From positions 2,914,001 through 2,978,000 of the forward strand of contig NZ_JARUBP010000001.1 of NCBI RefSeq assembly GCF_029626225.1: a DNA stretch of 64,000 bases. The letters run 5' to 3'. Within the stretch, counting starts at the first letter, position 1. Every line of letters starts with the position of its first letter. The notes under the pieces were generated by a model. That model had not been told where the DNA came from and made no database searches. It worked only from the letters and a program-made list of their open reading frames with translations. The DNA comes from Asanoa sp. WMMD1127. Its GTDB lineage: Bacteria > Actinomycetota > Actinomycetes > Mycobacteriales > Micromonosporaceae. A program made the position numbers and the translations under genes. Shown one piece after another: positions 1 to 7,703 of this stretch.

Positions 1-132
1 CGGCCCTTCCGCCGCCGGCGCGCCCTCTGAGCCGGAGCCCGACCCGAAGCCGATCGTGGCCGCGGCCGCGGCGCCGACTGCGAGCACCGTGACCGCCCCG
101 CCGACGACCTTCGCACCGCGCCGCCCCGTCAC
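1..132 (-). CDS. N-terminus of an exported or membrane protein, cut by window edge
   Basis: Only the first 44 codons lie in the window and the frame is still open at the left edge. A GTG start at 132 overlaps the stop of the lipoprotein gene (GTGA), so the two are translationally coupled. The peptide starts with basic residues (VTGRRGAK), followed by a hydrophobic Ala/Val/Gly stretch typical of a signal anchor, then a Gly/Ser/Pro linker. In actinobacteria a lipoprotein of this kind next to a two-component system is often followed by a HlyD-type periplasmic adaptor and a MacB-like ABC exporter. That identity is inference, because no adaptor domain is visible here. Confidence 0.55.
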   Translation of the reverse strand, partial: MTGRRGAKVVGGAVTVLAVGAAAAATIGFGSGSGSEGAPAAEGP

Positions 133-653
133 TTCGGCTCTCCGAGCTTGTCCTCACACGCCTTCTGGGCCTTCTCGAAGTCCGGGTCCGAGCCGACCTT
201 GCCGTCGATGCGGATGCCGGCCTCGTCGGGCGCCGGGTCCGGGAAGCTCTCGACGCCGTTCTCGCGCATGCACTGCGCGTGAGCCAGCATCCGCTCCCGC
301 ATCTGCGGGTCGGGCTTGCCCCCACCGGGCCCGGACGGCGCGTACTCCTTGCACGCCTCCTGCGCGGCCTCCACGTCGACGCCCTTGTCGGCGTTGATCC
401 GCTGGCTGATCCGGCCGCCGTCGAACTCCGGATCCGGCATGTCGACACCGTGCTCGCGCATGCACTGCGCGAACTTCAGCGCCCGCTCCTGCATGTCCTC
501 CAGCGGTGGTTCGCTGCTGCTCGCCGCCGCCGTGGGTGTGCCGCCGACCGAGGCGATCGAGCCGTCGTCACCACCGGCGCCGCCGCAACCGGCCAGCGCC
601 AGCAGGAAGGCGATCGGGACCGCCGCGTACGCCGGGCGGAGCCTTCTCTTCAT
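129..653 (-). CDS. Lipoprotein with two Cys-Met-Arg-Glu repeats, function unknown
   Basis: A 174-residue predicted lipoprotein. A basic N-terminus (MKRRLRP) and hydrophobic segment lead to a lipobox LALAGC at about residue 23. The mature part has two related units, each with FAQCMREHGV- or AQCMRENGV-like sequence followed by a proline/aspartate motif and a second Cys near the unit end, suggesting two small disulfide-bonded or metal-binding modules. I recognise it only as an actinobacterial hypothetical lipoprotein found beside efflux and two-component genes. The ATG at 653 has a good ribosome site (GGGGAGAGG). It is divergent from the response regulator at 788, which may control it. Confidence 0.8.
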   Translation of the reverse strand: MKRRLRPAYAAVPIAFLLALAGCGGAGGDDGSIASVGGTPTAAASSSEPPLEDMQERALKFAQCMREHGVDMPDPEFDGGRISQRINADKGVDVEAAQEACKEYAPSGPGGGKPDPQMRERMLAHAQCMRENGVESFPDPAPDEAGIRIDGKVGSDPDFEKAQKACEDKLGEPK

Positions 654-720
654 GACCTCTCCCCAGAACGGGCGGGCCGCCTGGACGCGACCCGCTGTGC
701 CGGCGAAGTCAACGCCCCGG

Positions 721-766
721 CCTGTTTCGGCGGCGCTTCCGAAACCGCTAACAGCGAAGAAACAGG
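721..766. promoter_or_regulatory. Inverted repeats between lipoprotein and response regulator
   Basis: The 134-bp divergent intergenic region contains GTTTCGG (724-730) facing CCGAAAC (739-745). A wider pair is nested around it: CCTGTTT (721-727) and AAACAGG (760-766). The position between divergent starts suggests a binding site for the adjacent response regulator, controlling both the two-component operon and the lipoprotein/efflux side. That role is inferred. Confidence 0.4.
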
Positions 767-787
767 TTGGCTCGGCACCATGGTGCG

Positions 788-1444
788 ATGCGCATCCTGG
801 TGGTCGAGGACGAACGGCTGCTCGCCGAGGCGATCGCCGAGTGGCTGCGCGACGACGCGCACGCGGTCGACGTGGCGCTCGACGGCGAAGCGGCGCTGGA
901 CCGGCTCGCCGTCAACGACTACGACGTGGTGGTGCTCGACCGCGACCTGCCGAAGGTGCACGGCGACGAGGTGTGCCGGGCCATGGTCGGCTCCGACACC
1001 ACCGCCCGGATCCTGATGCTGACCGCGGCGGCCGAGGTCCATGACCGGGTCGCCGGCCTGTCGCTGGGCGCCGACGACTACCTGCCCAAGCCGTTCGCGT
1101 TCGCCGAGCTCGCGGCCCGGGTGCAGGCCCTGGGCCGGCGGGCCCGCCCCGCCCTGCCGCCGGTGCTGCGCCGGGCCGGCATCCTGCTCGACACGGCCCG
1201 CCGCCAGGTGTTCCGCGACGACCGCTACGTGCCACTGTCCAAGAAGGAGTTCGGCGTGCTGGCCGAGCTGCTGCGGGCGGAGGGCGCGGTGGTCAGCGCC
1301 GAGCAGCTGCTGGAGAAGGTCTGGGACGAGAACGCCGACCCGTTCACCTCGGCGGTGCGGCTGACGGTGTTGAAGCTGCGCCGCAAGCTCGGCGACCCGC
1401 CGGTCATCGAGACGCTGGCCGGAGAGGGGTACCGGATCTCATGA
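788..1444 (+). CDS. OmpR/PhoB-type response regulator
   Basis: A 218-residue two-component response regulator. The receiver domain (about 1-115) starts MRILVVEDE with the acidic pair, has the phospho-acceptor Asp51 in VVLDRDLP and the conserved Lys in LPKPF. A C-terminal winged-helix DNA-binding domain (about 125-218) ends LAGEGYRIS. The ATG at 788 is preferred over an in-frame upstream start at 767 because it begins exactly at the receiver's first beta strand. Its stop overlaps the kinase start (ATGA at 1441-1444), so the pair is co-translated. It probably controls the divergent lipoprotein/efflux genes. Confidence 0.95.
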   Translation: MRILVVEDERLLAEAIAEWLRDDAHAVDVALDGEAALDRLAVNDYDVVVLDRDLPKVHGDEVCRAMVGSDTTARILMLTAAAEVHDRVAGLSLGADDYLPKPFAFAELAARVQALGRRARPALPPVLRRAGILLDTARRQVFRDDRYVPLSKKEFGVLAELLRAEGAVVSAEQLLEKVWDENADPFTSAVRLTVLKLRRKLGDPPVIETLAGEGYRIS

Positions 1445-2637
1445 GACGCCTCACCCTGCGGACCAGGCTGACCCTGGTCTACGGCGGGCTGTTCCTGGCC
1501 GGCGGCCTCGTCGTGCTCGGCGTGACGCACCTGCTGGTGGAGCAGCAGATCCCCCGCGGCAGCTCCGTGATGGTCAAGAGCCAGGTCGGTCCGGGCGCCC
1601 CCGCCGACACGCTGTTCTTCCGGACCGCGGAGGGCCAGCAGATCCCGGCGGCCGATATGCCGGAGTTCGTGGCCGAGCAGCAGGCCCAGGTCCGCGACGA
1701 GGCGCTCACCTCGCAGGTCACGCAGGGCGGCATCGCGCTCGGTGTCGTGGGTGGCGCCGCGATCGGCCTCGGGTGGTTGATCGCCGGCCGGGTGCTGGCC
1801 CCGCTGCACCGGGTCACCGACACCGCCCGCCGGATCGCCCGCGGCGGCGACCAGAGCCTGCACGAGCGGATCGGCCTGCGCGGTGGCGACGACGACGTCA
1901 AGGAGCTCGCGGACACGTTCGACTCGATGGTCGAGCGGCTCGACCGATCGTTCGCGAGCCAGCGGCGGTTCGTGGCCAACGCGTCCCACGAGCTGCGTAC
2001 CCCGTTGACGTTGAACCGGGCCCTGGTCGAGGTCGCGATGAACCGCCGTACCGCCTCGCCGGACGTGACCCAGCTCGGCGAAACCCTGCTGGAGATCAAC
2101 GGCCGCCAGGAACGGCTGATCAACGGCTTGCTGCTGCTCGCCCGCTCGGAGCACGAGGTGGTCGACCGGCGCGAGATCGACCTGGCCGACATCGCGACCC
2201 ACGTGGTGGCGCAGTCGGCGCAGGAGGCGCGGGCGGCGTCGGTGACGTTGAGCGAGGCGGCCGGCCCGGCGCCGACCGTCGGTGACGCGGTGCTGCTCGA
2301 ACGGCTCGCGCAGAACCTGGTCGAGAACGCGATCCGGCACAACCGGCCGGGGGGCTTCGCCCGGATCACGACGCGCGCCGTTCCCGGCGGCGGGACCGAG
2401 ATCGAGGTGGCCAACACCGGTGCGGTGATCCCGGCGTACGACATCCCCGGTCTGTTCGAACCCTTCCGCCGGTTGGACGCGGATCGCCTGGTCACGGCCA
2501 AGGGCGCCGGTCTGGGGCTCTCGATCGTGCGCTCGGTGGCTCGCGCGCACGGCGGCGAGGCCACCGCCAGACCCAATCCGGGTGGCGGGCTGGTCGTCAC
2601 CGTGCGACTGCCCGTGGTCCCGTCAACGGAACCGTAA
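1441..2637 (+). CDS. Sensor histidine kinase
   Basis: A 398-residue membrane histidine kinase. Two transmembrane segments (about 11-33 and 95-118) flank a short extracytoplasmic sensor. A HAMP domain follows, then the HisKA domain with phospho-acceptor His183 in ASHELRTPLT, and an ATPase domain with N box (NLVENAIRHN) and G box (GAGLGLSI). The H-box continues TLNRALVEVA. It phosphorylates the response regulator encoded just upstream, with which it overlaps by 4 nt. The sensor loop of about 60 residues has no recognised domain, so the stimulus cannot be named. Confidence 0.95.
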   Translation: MRRLTLRTRLTLVYGGLFLAGGLVVLGVTHLLVEQQIPRGSSVMVKSQVGPGAPADTLFFRTAEGQQIPAADMPEFVAEQQAQVRDEALTSQVTQGGIALGVVGGAAIGLGWLIAGRVLAPLHRVTDTARRIARGGDQSLHERIGLRGGDDDVKELADTFDSMVERLDRSFASQRRFVANASHELRTPLTLNRALVEVAMNRRTASPDVTQLGETLLEINGRQERLINGLLLLARSEHEVVDRREIDLADIATHVVAQSAQEARAASVTLSEAAGPAPTVGDAVLLERLAQNLVENAIRHNRPGGFARITTRAVPGGGTEIEVANTGAVIPAYDIPGLFEPFRRLDADRLVTAKGAGLGLSIVRSVARAHGGEATARPNPGGGLVVTVRLPVVPSTEP

Positions 2638-2654
2638 CGGGGCCGCGCAGAGGA

Positions 2655-2682
2655 TGTCAGAGGACAACCTTCGCCCTATGAT
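2655..2682 (+). promoter_or_regulatory. Possible promoter of the Ser/Thr kinase gene
   Basis: TATGAT at 2677-2682 is a good -10 hexamer. The matching -35 (TGTCAG at 2655-2660, 16-bp spacing) is weak. It would start a transcript about 40 nt before the kinase ATG at 2727. Confidence 0.35.
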
Positions 2683-2726
2683 GGTCCAGGTTGGTGCTTG
2701 ACCGAGCCGGTGCGGCGAGGTGGGAG

Positions 2727-4115
2727 ATGACCGATCCGGACGTGGTGATCGCGGGGCGCTACCGCGTCGTGCGATCCCTGGGCGCCGGCGGCATGGGCCG
2801 GGTCTGGCTGGCCCGCGACGAGGTTCTCCACCGCGACGTCGCGGTCAAAGAGGTGCTGCTGCCGCGCTGGCTCGCCGCCGACGAGCAGGAGGAGCTGCGC
2901 CGCCGCACATTGCGCGAGGCGCGCGCGGCCGCCCGGCTGAGCCATCCGAGCGTGATCCGGATCTACAACATCGAGTACGACGGCGAACGGCACTGGATCG
3001 TCATGGAATACGTGCGATCCCGGTCGTTGCTGCAGGTGCTCCGCGACCACGGCGCGTTGCCGGTCGACGACGTGGCCGGCATCGGGCTGGCCGTCCTCTC
3101 CGCGCTCGACGCCGCCAACCGGGTCGGTGTGCTGCACCGCGACGTCAAGCCCAGCAACGTGTTGATCGCCGACGACGGGCGCGTCGTGCTCACCGACTTC
3201 GGCTCCGCCCTTCTCGACGAGAACGCCGGCGCGATCACGCACAGCGGGGTGATCGTCGGCACGCCGCAATACATCGCGCCGGAACGGGCCCGCACCGGCA
3301 TCTCGACGCCCGAGTCCGACCTGTGGTCGCTGGGCGCGACGCTCTACCACGCGGTCGAGGGACGCGGGCCGTACGCCCGGCCGACCATCATGGAAACCCT
3401 GGTGGCGCTGGCCAACGAACGCCCCGACGCGATGACCCGGGCCGGTCCGCTCAGGCCGGTGATCGAAGGTCTGCTGCGCAAGGACCCGCGGGCCCGGCTG
3501 ACACCCTCCGAAGTGGAGCGCCAACTGGCCCGGATCGCGGAGGGCCCGACCGTGCGCCTGTCGGGCGCCGCCGGGCGGGGCTGGCGGCCGCGGCGCTGGC
3601 AAGGGCTGGCGGCCGCCGCCACGGCGGCCCTCATGGTCAGCGCCGTCGCGCTCGCCGCCGACGCCGACGACGGGCGCGGCCGCACTCCGCCCGCCGTCAC
3701 CGCGCCGACCGGCACGGGTGGGATGGCCGAGACCGAGCAGAGCCGGCTGCCCGCCGGCTACCGCTGGTGGTACGACCCCACCGGGATGCGGGTCGCCTAC
3801 CCGGCGGGGTGGGAGATGCTCCGGGAAGGCTCCGACGCGATGCTCTTCCGGTCGCCCGACGACCGGCGGACGCTGCGGGTCCGCACGGGCGAGGACCCCA
3901 ACGCCCCGCGCGGCTACCGGCTGGTTCGCGAGACGGCGACCGAAACGGACTACGTGTTCGAGGGAGCGTCCGGGCCCATGCGCGGGCGCGACCTCGTGGT
4001 CGACGCGCCGGGCCGCTCCTACCTCGTGCAGTGGCGCACACCGCAGGCCGACTGGCAGGCGAGCCTGCCCAGCTTGGACGTGATCACGCAGAGCTTCCGC
4101 CCGGCGGGCGGCTGA
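2727..4115 (+). CDS. Membrane Ser/Thr protein kinase (PknB-like)
   Basis: A 462-residue Hanks-type kinase. The domain (about 8-270) has the Gly loop GAGGMGRV, catalytic Lys41 (AVKEV), HRDVKPSN with Asp139, DFG with Asp157, and APE. One transmembrane helix at about 290-312 is followed by an extracellular domain of about 150 residues (WWYDPTGMRVAYPAGWEML...) that is neither PASTA nor a known sensor to my eye. The ATG at 2727 has GGTGGGAG just upstream; earlier TTG/GTG starts add only 12 poorly conserved residues. It lies upstream of the helical-repeat protein and sortase in the same direction, suggesting an envelope role. Confidence 0.92.
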   Translation: MTDPDVVIAGRYRVVRSLGAGGMGRVWLARDEVLHRDVAVKEVLLPRWLAADEQEELRRRTLREARAAARLSHPSVIRIYNIEYDGERHWIVMEYVRSRSLLQVLRDHGALPVDDVAGIGLAVLSALDAANRVGVLHRDVKPSNVLIADDGRVVLTDFGSALLDENAGAITHSGVIVGTPQYIAPERARTGISTPESDLWSLGATLYHAVEGRGPYARPTIMETLVALANERPDAMTRAGPLRPVIEGLLRKDPRARLTPSEVERQLARIAEGPTVRLSGAAGRGWRPRRWQGLAAAATAALMVSAVALAADADDGRGRTPPAVTAPTGTGGMAETEQSRLPAGYRWWYDPTGMRVAYPAGWEMLREGSDAMLFRSPDDRRTLRVRTGEDPNAPRGYRLVRETATETDYVFEGASGPMRGRDLVVDAPGRSYLVQWRTPQADWQASLPSLDVITQSFRPAGG

Positions 4116-4129
4116 ACCGGGATGGTGGC

Positions 4130-5416
4130 ATGGCGCGGAATCGACTAGCCCCTGGCCGGCGGACGCTGGCCGTCTTCACGGTGGTGCTGACCGGCCTGGT
4201 CGCCGGATCGCTGGCGATCGGCCGCGTGCGCACCGAGGCGCCCACCGCCGCGCCGGCCGCGGCGGTGGCGCCGCCGGCTCCGGCGGACGCGGCGGTCGCG
4301 TTGCAGGCGGCGCTCGGCTACCACTCGATCCTGGCGGCCGACATGATGCGCAGCCGACTGCGCGGCGACGAGGACCTGGCCCGGGCGGCCGAGACCGCGG
4401 TCGCGCGCAACACCGACGACATGCGCGAGCTCGTCGCCGCGTTGCTCGGCGCCGCGCGGGGCGAGCAGTTCCGGCTGCTCTGGTCCGCCCACGTGGCCGC
4501 GCTGGCCAACTACTCGCGCGGCGTGGCTGACGAGGACAACGGCGCCCGCGACGCGGCCCGGGCCACACTGTCCACATTCGAGGGTGACCTGGCGGGGTTC
4601 CTGTCCGACGGCTCGCAGGGGCGGCTGCCGCGCGAGGCGGCCAAGGCGGCGGCCTACCTGCACGTCGACCACCTGATGCAGCAGGCCGACGCGTTCGCGG
4701 CCGGTGACTACGCCCGGGCGGACCAGCTCTACCGCGAGGGCTACGCGCACACGTTCGCCCTCGGCGAGACCATCGCCACCGCGCTGCTCGGCCCCCGTGC
4801 CGCGGCCGCGCTCCGGGCACCGGCCTGGCGGCTGCGGTCCCAACTCACCCTGCTCCTCGGCGAGCACGTCGCCCTGGCCGTGGCGGCCACCCGGGCCGGG
4901 GTCACCAACGCGCCGGACTTCGCGGCCGCGGGGGAGGCGGTCAACGCCAACACCCGTGACCTGGCCGGCGCCATCGACGCCCTGTTCGGCGCCGCGGCGG
5001 CGCAGCGGTTCCAGTCGCTCTGGGCGGACCATGTCGAGCAGCTGGTGGCGTACACCGGCGGTGTGGCGTCGGGCGATCGTGCGCGCCGCGAGGACGCGGT
5101 CGGCCGGCTCACCGGGTTCGAGCAGCAGTTCGCCGCGTTCCTGAGCGACGCCACGGGTGGCCGGCTGCCGGTGACGGCGCTCGCCCGCACGCTGCTGATG
5201 CACGACCAGATGCTGATGGCGCAGGTCGACGCCTACGTGGCGAAGCAGTACGAGCAGGCGCACGAGAGCGCGTACGCCACCTACGGGCACATGGGCGAGG
5301 TGGCGAGGGACCTGGCCGAGGCGTTCGGTGGCACGGTCGGCGCGCGGCTGCCGACCGGCGGATCGCAGACGGGGCTCGGCGGCATGGCGGGCGCGCATGC
5401 GCATGGTTCGCGCTGA
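4130..5416 (+). CDS. Secreted protein with two helical repeats, function unknown
   Basis: A 428-residue protein with an N-terminal signal or anchor (about 11-30), an Ala/Pro linker, then two homologous all-helical halves. Each half shows LF or LL-GAA...QF..LW..H......Y..GVA followed by FLSD.(S/T).G.LP, so it looks like a duplicated four-helix bundle. I do not recognise the family. The start is ATG 4130, 14 nt after the kinase stop. The 3' end overlaps the sortase start, so kinase, repeat protein and sortase probably form one operon. No LPXTG-like sorting motif is seen; the tail is rich in Gly and His (AGAHAHGSR). Confidence 0.8.
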   Translation: MARNRLAPGRRTLAVFTVVLTGLVAGSLAIGRVRTEAPTAAPAAAVAPPAPADAAVALQAALGYHSILAADMMRSRLRGDEDLARAAETAVARNTDDMRELVAALLGAARGEQFRLLWSAHVAALANYSRGVADEDNGARDAARATLSTFEGDLAGFLSDGSQGRLPREAAKAAAYLHVDHLMQQADAFAAGDYARADQLYREGYAHTFALGETIATALLGPRAAAALRAPAWRLRSQLTLLLGEHVALAVAATRAGVTNAPDFAAAGEAVNANTRDLAGAIDALFGAAAAQRFQSLWADHVEQLVAYTGGVASGDRARREDAVGRLTGFEQQFAAFLSDATGGRLPVTALARTLLMHDQMLMAQVDAYVAKQYEQAHESAYATYGHMGEVARDLAEAFGGTVGARLPTGGSQTGLGGMAGAHAHGSR

Positions 5417-6014
5417 CGCGCTGCGCGGCAGCGGACTGGTCGCGGTCCTACTGGCGCTGGTGGGGACGCTGACGGCGAGCGCGAGCCAGCCGGTGGCGGT
5501 GTCCCCGCCTGTGTCGGGGCCCGCCGTGCCGTTGGCGGTCGACTCGTTCCGGTCCAGCCGCAGCTATTCGGCCGTCGCCCCGCCGGTGCGGCTGCGCATT
5601 CCGGATCTGGGCATCGACACGTCGTTGGGCAGGTTGGGCCGCAACCGGGACGGGACCGTGGCCGTGCCGGCGGATCCCGCCCAGGCCGGCTGGTACGCCG
5701 AGGGCGCGCGACCCGGTCAGCCCGGGCCGGCGGTGATCCTCGGCCATGTCGACTCCACCGACGGTCCGGGGGTCTTCTACGACCTGACCCGGCTGCGCGC
5801 CGGCACCCGGGTGTCGGTGGACCGCGCGGACGGGACGCGGGTCGAGTTCCGGGTGACGGGGCAGCGGCAGGTGGCCAAGACCCGCTTCCCGACCGACCTC
5901 GTCTACTCGCCGACGCTCGAACCGTCGCTGCGCCTGGTGACCTGCGGCGGCACGTTCGACCGGACCGTCGGGCACTACCGCGACAACGTGATCGTCTTCG
6001 CGGACGCACCCTAG
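5397..6014 (+). CDS. Class F sortase
   Basis: A 205-residue transpeptidase of the actinobacterial class F sortase group, which joins surface proteins to the cell envelope. An N-terminal membrane anchor (about 12-30) precedes the sortase barrel. The catalytic triad can be read as His117 (ILGHVDS), Cys183 (LVTCGG) and Arg195 (HYRDNVIV). Starts at 5397 and 5403 are both possible; either overlaps the upstream gene's end. The stop shares a CTAG with the convergent ligase gene. Its natural substrate is not evident, although the neighbouring repeat protein is the obvious candidate partner. Confidence 0.93.
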   Translation: MRMVRADALRGSGLVAVLLALVGTLTASASQPVAVSPPVSGPAVPLAVDSFRSSRSYSAVAPPVRLRIPDLGIDTSLGRLGRNRDGTVAVPADPAQAGWYAEGARPGQPGPAVILGHVDSTDGPGVFYDLTRLRAGTRVSVDRADGTRVEFRVTGQRQVAKTRFPTDLVYSPTLEPSLRLVTCGGTFDRTVGHYRDNVIVFADAP

Positions 6015-7435
6015 TTCTCGAGGCGCGCGTCGGTGGCGTCCCGGTCGGCGCGGAGCCCCTTCCAGGACGGCTGGCGCAGCTTGGCGTCCGGGGTCCAGGA
6101 CCGGAAGGCGACGTCGGCGACCAGGACGGGCCGCAGCCACTCGGCGCCGCGGGCGTGCTGGCGGGGCACCGGGCCGTCGAAGGGAGCGCTGGTGGCCTTG
6201 AGCTCGGCGAACCGGGACTTGAGGTCGTCGAGCGCCGCCTGCGACAAGCCCGTGCTGACCTGACCGACGTAGACGAGCCGGTCGTTCGCGTCGTACATGC
6301 CGATGAGCAGTGACCCGATCTCCCGCCGGCCGGGCTTGTAGCCGGCCACGACCACCTCGGCCGTGTTGGTCAACGGCACCTTGATCCACGCCGGCGACCG
6401 CCGCCCCGGCTGGTAGGGCGAGTCGAGCCGCTTGGCGACGACGCCTTCGAGGCCGAGCTCCCGGGCGGCGTCGAGCAGCGCCGGCCCCGCGTCGCCGGTC
6501 CAGTAGGGCGGGGTGTCGACCGGATCGCCGGTGATGTCGAGCCGCTGGAGGGCGTCGCGGCGCTCGGCGTACGGCAGCTGGGTGAGGTCTGTGCCGTCGA
6601 GGTGGAGCAGGTCGAACAGGTAGAACCGGACCGGCATGCCCTTGATCGGTGTGCTGCTGCGCATCCGCTGCTGGAGAGCGGCGAAGCTGGGCAGGCCGTT
6701 GCGCCCGAGCACGACGATCTCGCCGTCGAGCACGGCCTGCCGCCCGTCGAGCATGCCGCGGAGGGCGGCGAGCTCCGGATAGGTCGCCGCCACGTCCTGG
6801 TGGTTGCGGGTCAGCAGGCGCAGGTCACCGTCGAGATAGGCGATCGCGCGTACGCCGTCCCACTTGAACTCGAAACCCCAGCCGTCTTCCTCCGTCGGCA
6901 GCGGGCCGAGGGTGGCCAGCATGGGCTCGAGCTGGCTGGGCATGCTGGCCTGCTGAGGCTCTTCGGCCGGCGTGGGGCTGTCGTGGGTCGGCGCCACGGC
7001 GAGGCCGAACCGGTCACTGACGAGGCGCACGGGCCGCAGGTCGAGCACCGGCCAGGTCGGCGGCAGCGCGACCTCGGCCGCCTTGGGGTTGGCGGTGACG
7101 TAGTAGGCCCGGTGGGTCAACGCCGCTGCCACCGCGTGCCCGACGTCGAGGTCGCCGCCGGCGAGCCGGGTCAGCTCGCCGACCTGCCGGAGCTCGTCGG
7201 GGTCGGCGTCGCCCAGCGGCAGCAGGACCATGGTGCGGGTGGCCATCAGGTACATGAGCTGCTTGACGTCCCAGTCGTCGGCGAGCGCGGCGAGCGCGTT
7301 GGCCAGGCAGACCGCCGGCACACCGACCTGGCGGCCCTCGGCGTTGATCTCGGAGATGAGCTCGGCGGCGCCGATCTGCCCGTGCGCGTAGGCCAGCAAG
7401 GCGGACCCGTCGTAGATGGCGGCGATGTCGGTCAC
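6011..7435 (-). CDS. PIN-like domain fused to ATP-dependent DNA ligase
   Basis: A 474-residue protein. Residues 166-474 are an ATP-dependent DNA ligase of the bacterial end-joining type: nucleophile Lys191 in FEFKWDGVR, motif III FYLFDLLHLDG, motif IV EGVVAKRLDSPYQPG, then an OB-fold with SWKGLR. No polymerase or phosphoesterase domain is attached. Residues 1-135 resemble a PIN ribonuclease fold (YDGSALLAYAHG..., GDLDVGHAVAAALTHRAYYVTANP). Asp9 and an Asp near 95-97 are present, but the second and fourth acidic positions appear to be Asn46 and Ala/Asn at 115-116, so it is probably not a nuclease. The GTG start at 7435 overlaps the upstream small gene by GTGA. The frame is continuous through the Pro-rich linker. 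Confidence 0.85.
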   Translation of the reverse strand: MTDIAAIYDGSALLAYAHGQIGAAELISEINAEGRQVGVPAVCLANALAALADDWDVKQLMYLMATRTMVLLPLGDADPDELRQVGELTRLAGGDLDVGHAVAAALTHRAYYVTANPKAAEVALPPTWPVLDLRPVRLVSDRFGLAVAPTHDSPTPAEEPQQASMPSQLEPMLATLGPLPTEEDGWGFEFKWDGVRAIAYLDGDLRLLTRNHQDVAATYPELAALRGMLDGRQAVLDGEIVVLGRNGLPSFAALQQRMRSSTPIKGMPVRFYLFDLLHLDGTDLTQLPYAERRDALQRLDITGDPVDTPPYWTGDAGPALLDAARELGLEGVVAKRLDSPYQPGRRSPAWIKVPLTNTAEVVVAGYKPGRREIGSLLIGMYDANDRLVYVGQVSTGLSQAALDDLKSRFAELKATSAPFDGPVPRQHARGAEWLRPVLVADVAFRSWTPDAKLRQPSWKGLRADRDATDARLEN

Positions 7436-7587
7436 GCGGCGCGCCCGCGCCCGAGCATCCGCTTGGCATCGTCGAGCGCGGCCTCGGGAATGGGCCGGGA
7501 CAATTCGGCCCGCCACCGCGCGCGGCCGGCCTCGGTGACCTCGAACCCGGCGTTACGCAGCACCTCGTCGAGCGTGGGATCAGTCAT
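7432..7587 (-). CDS. Small antitoxin-like protein upstream of PIN-ligase
   Basis: A 51-residue protein (MTDPTLDEVLRNAGFEVTEA...) ending MLGRGRAA. An alternative GTG start at 7620 would give 62 residues. It is helical, Arg/Ala-rich and lies directly before a PIN-like domain with a 4-nt overlap, the usual order of VapBC-type antitoxin/toxin pairs. I cannot assign it to a named antitoxin family. In this locus its toxin equivalent has become the N-terminus of a DNA ligase, so it may be a remnant or a regulator of the fused protein. Confidence 0.6.
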   Translation of the reverse strand: MTDPTLDEVLRNAGFEVTEAGRARWRAELSRPIPEAALDDAKRMLGRGRAA

Positions 7588-7703
7588 CCCCTCGCCGTCA
7601 CGCGCCACACGCCCGGCCACGCCCTCATCCTACGATCAATATGCGCTCCGTCGATACCGTCACTCCGCGCGGTGACCTGCTGGCCGAAGAGCACACTTGA
7701 GCG

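Noticed and set aside
2720-4129. Longer frame running through the kinase gene into the helical repeat protein
   Set aside because: The first 470 codons are an Arg/Ala-rich shadow of the kinase; the real protein starts at ATG 4130 with a signal peptide.
5328-5396. Upstream start for the sortase giving 23 more residues
   Set aside because: The extra residues are Arg-rich shadow sequence inside the preceding gene and would place charges before the membrane anchor without a ribosome site.
7600-7700. Possible extra small gene between the antitoxin-like gene and the XRE regulator
   Set aside because: No start with a ribosome site or coding-like composition was found in this divergent promoter region.
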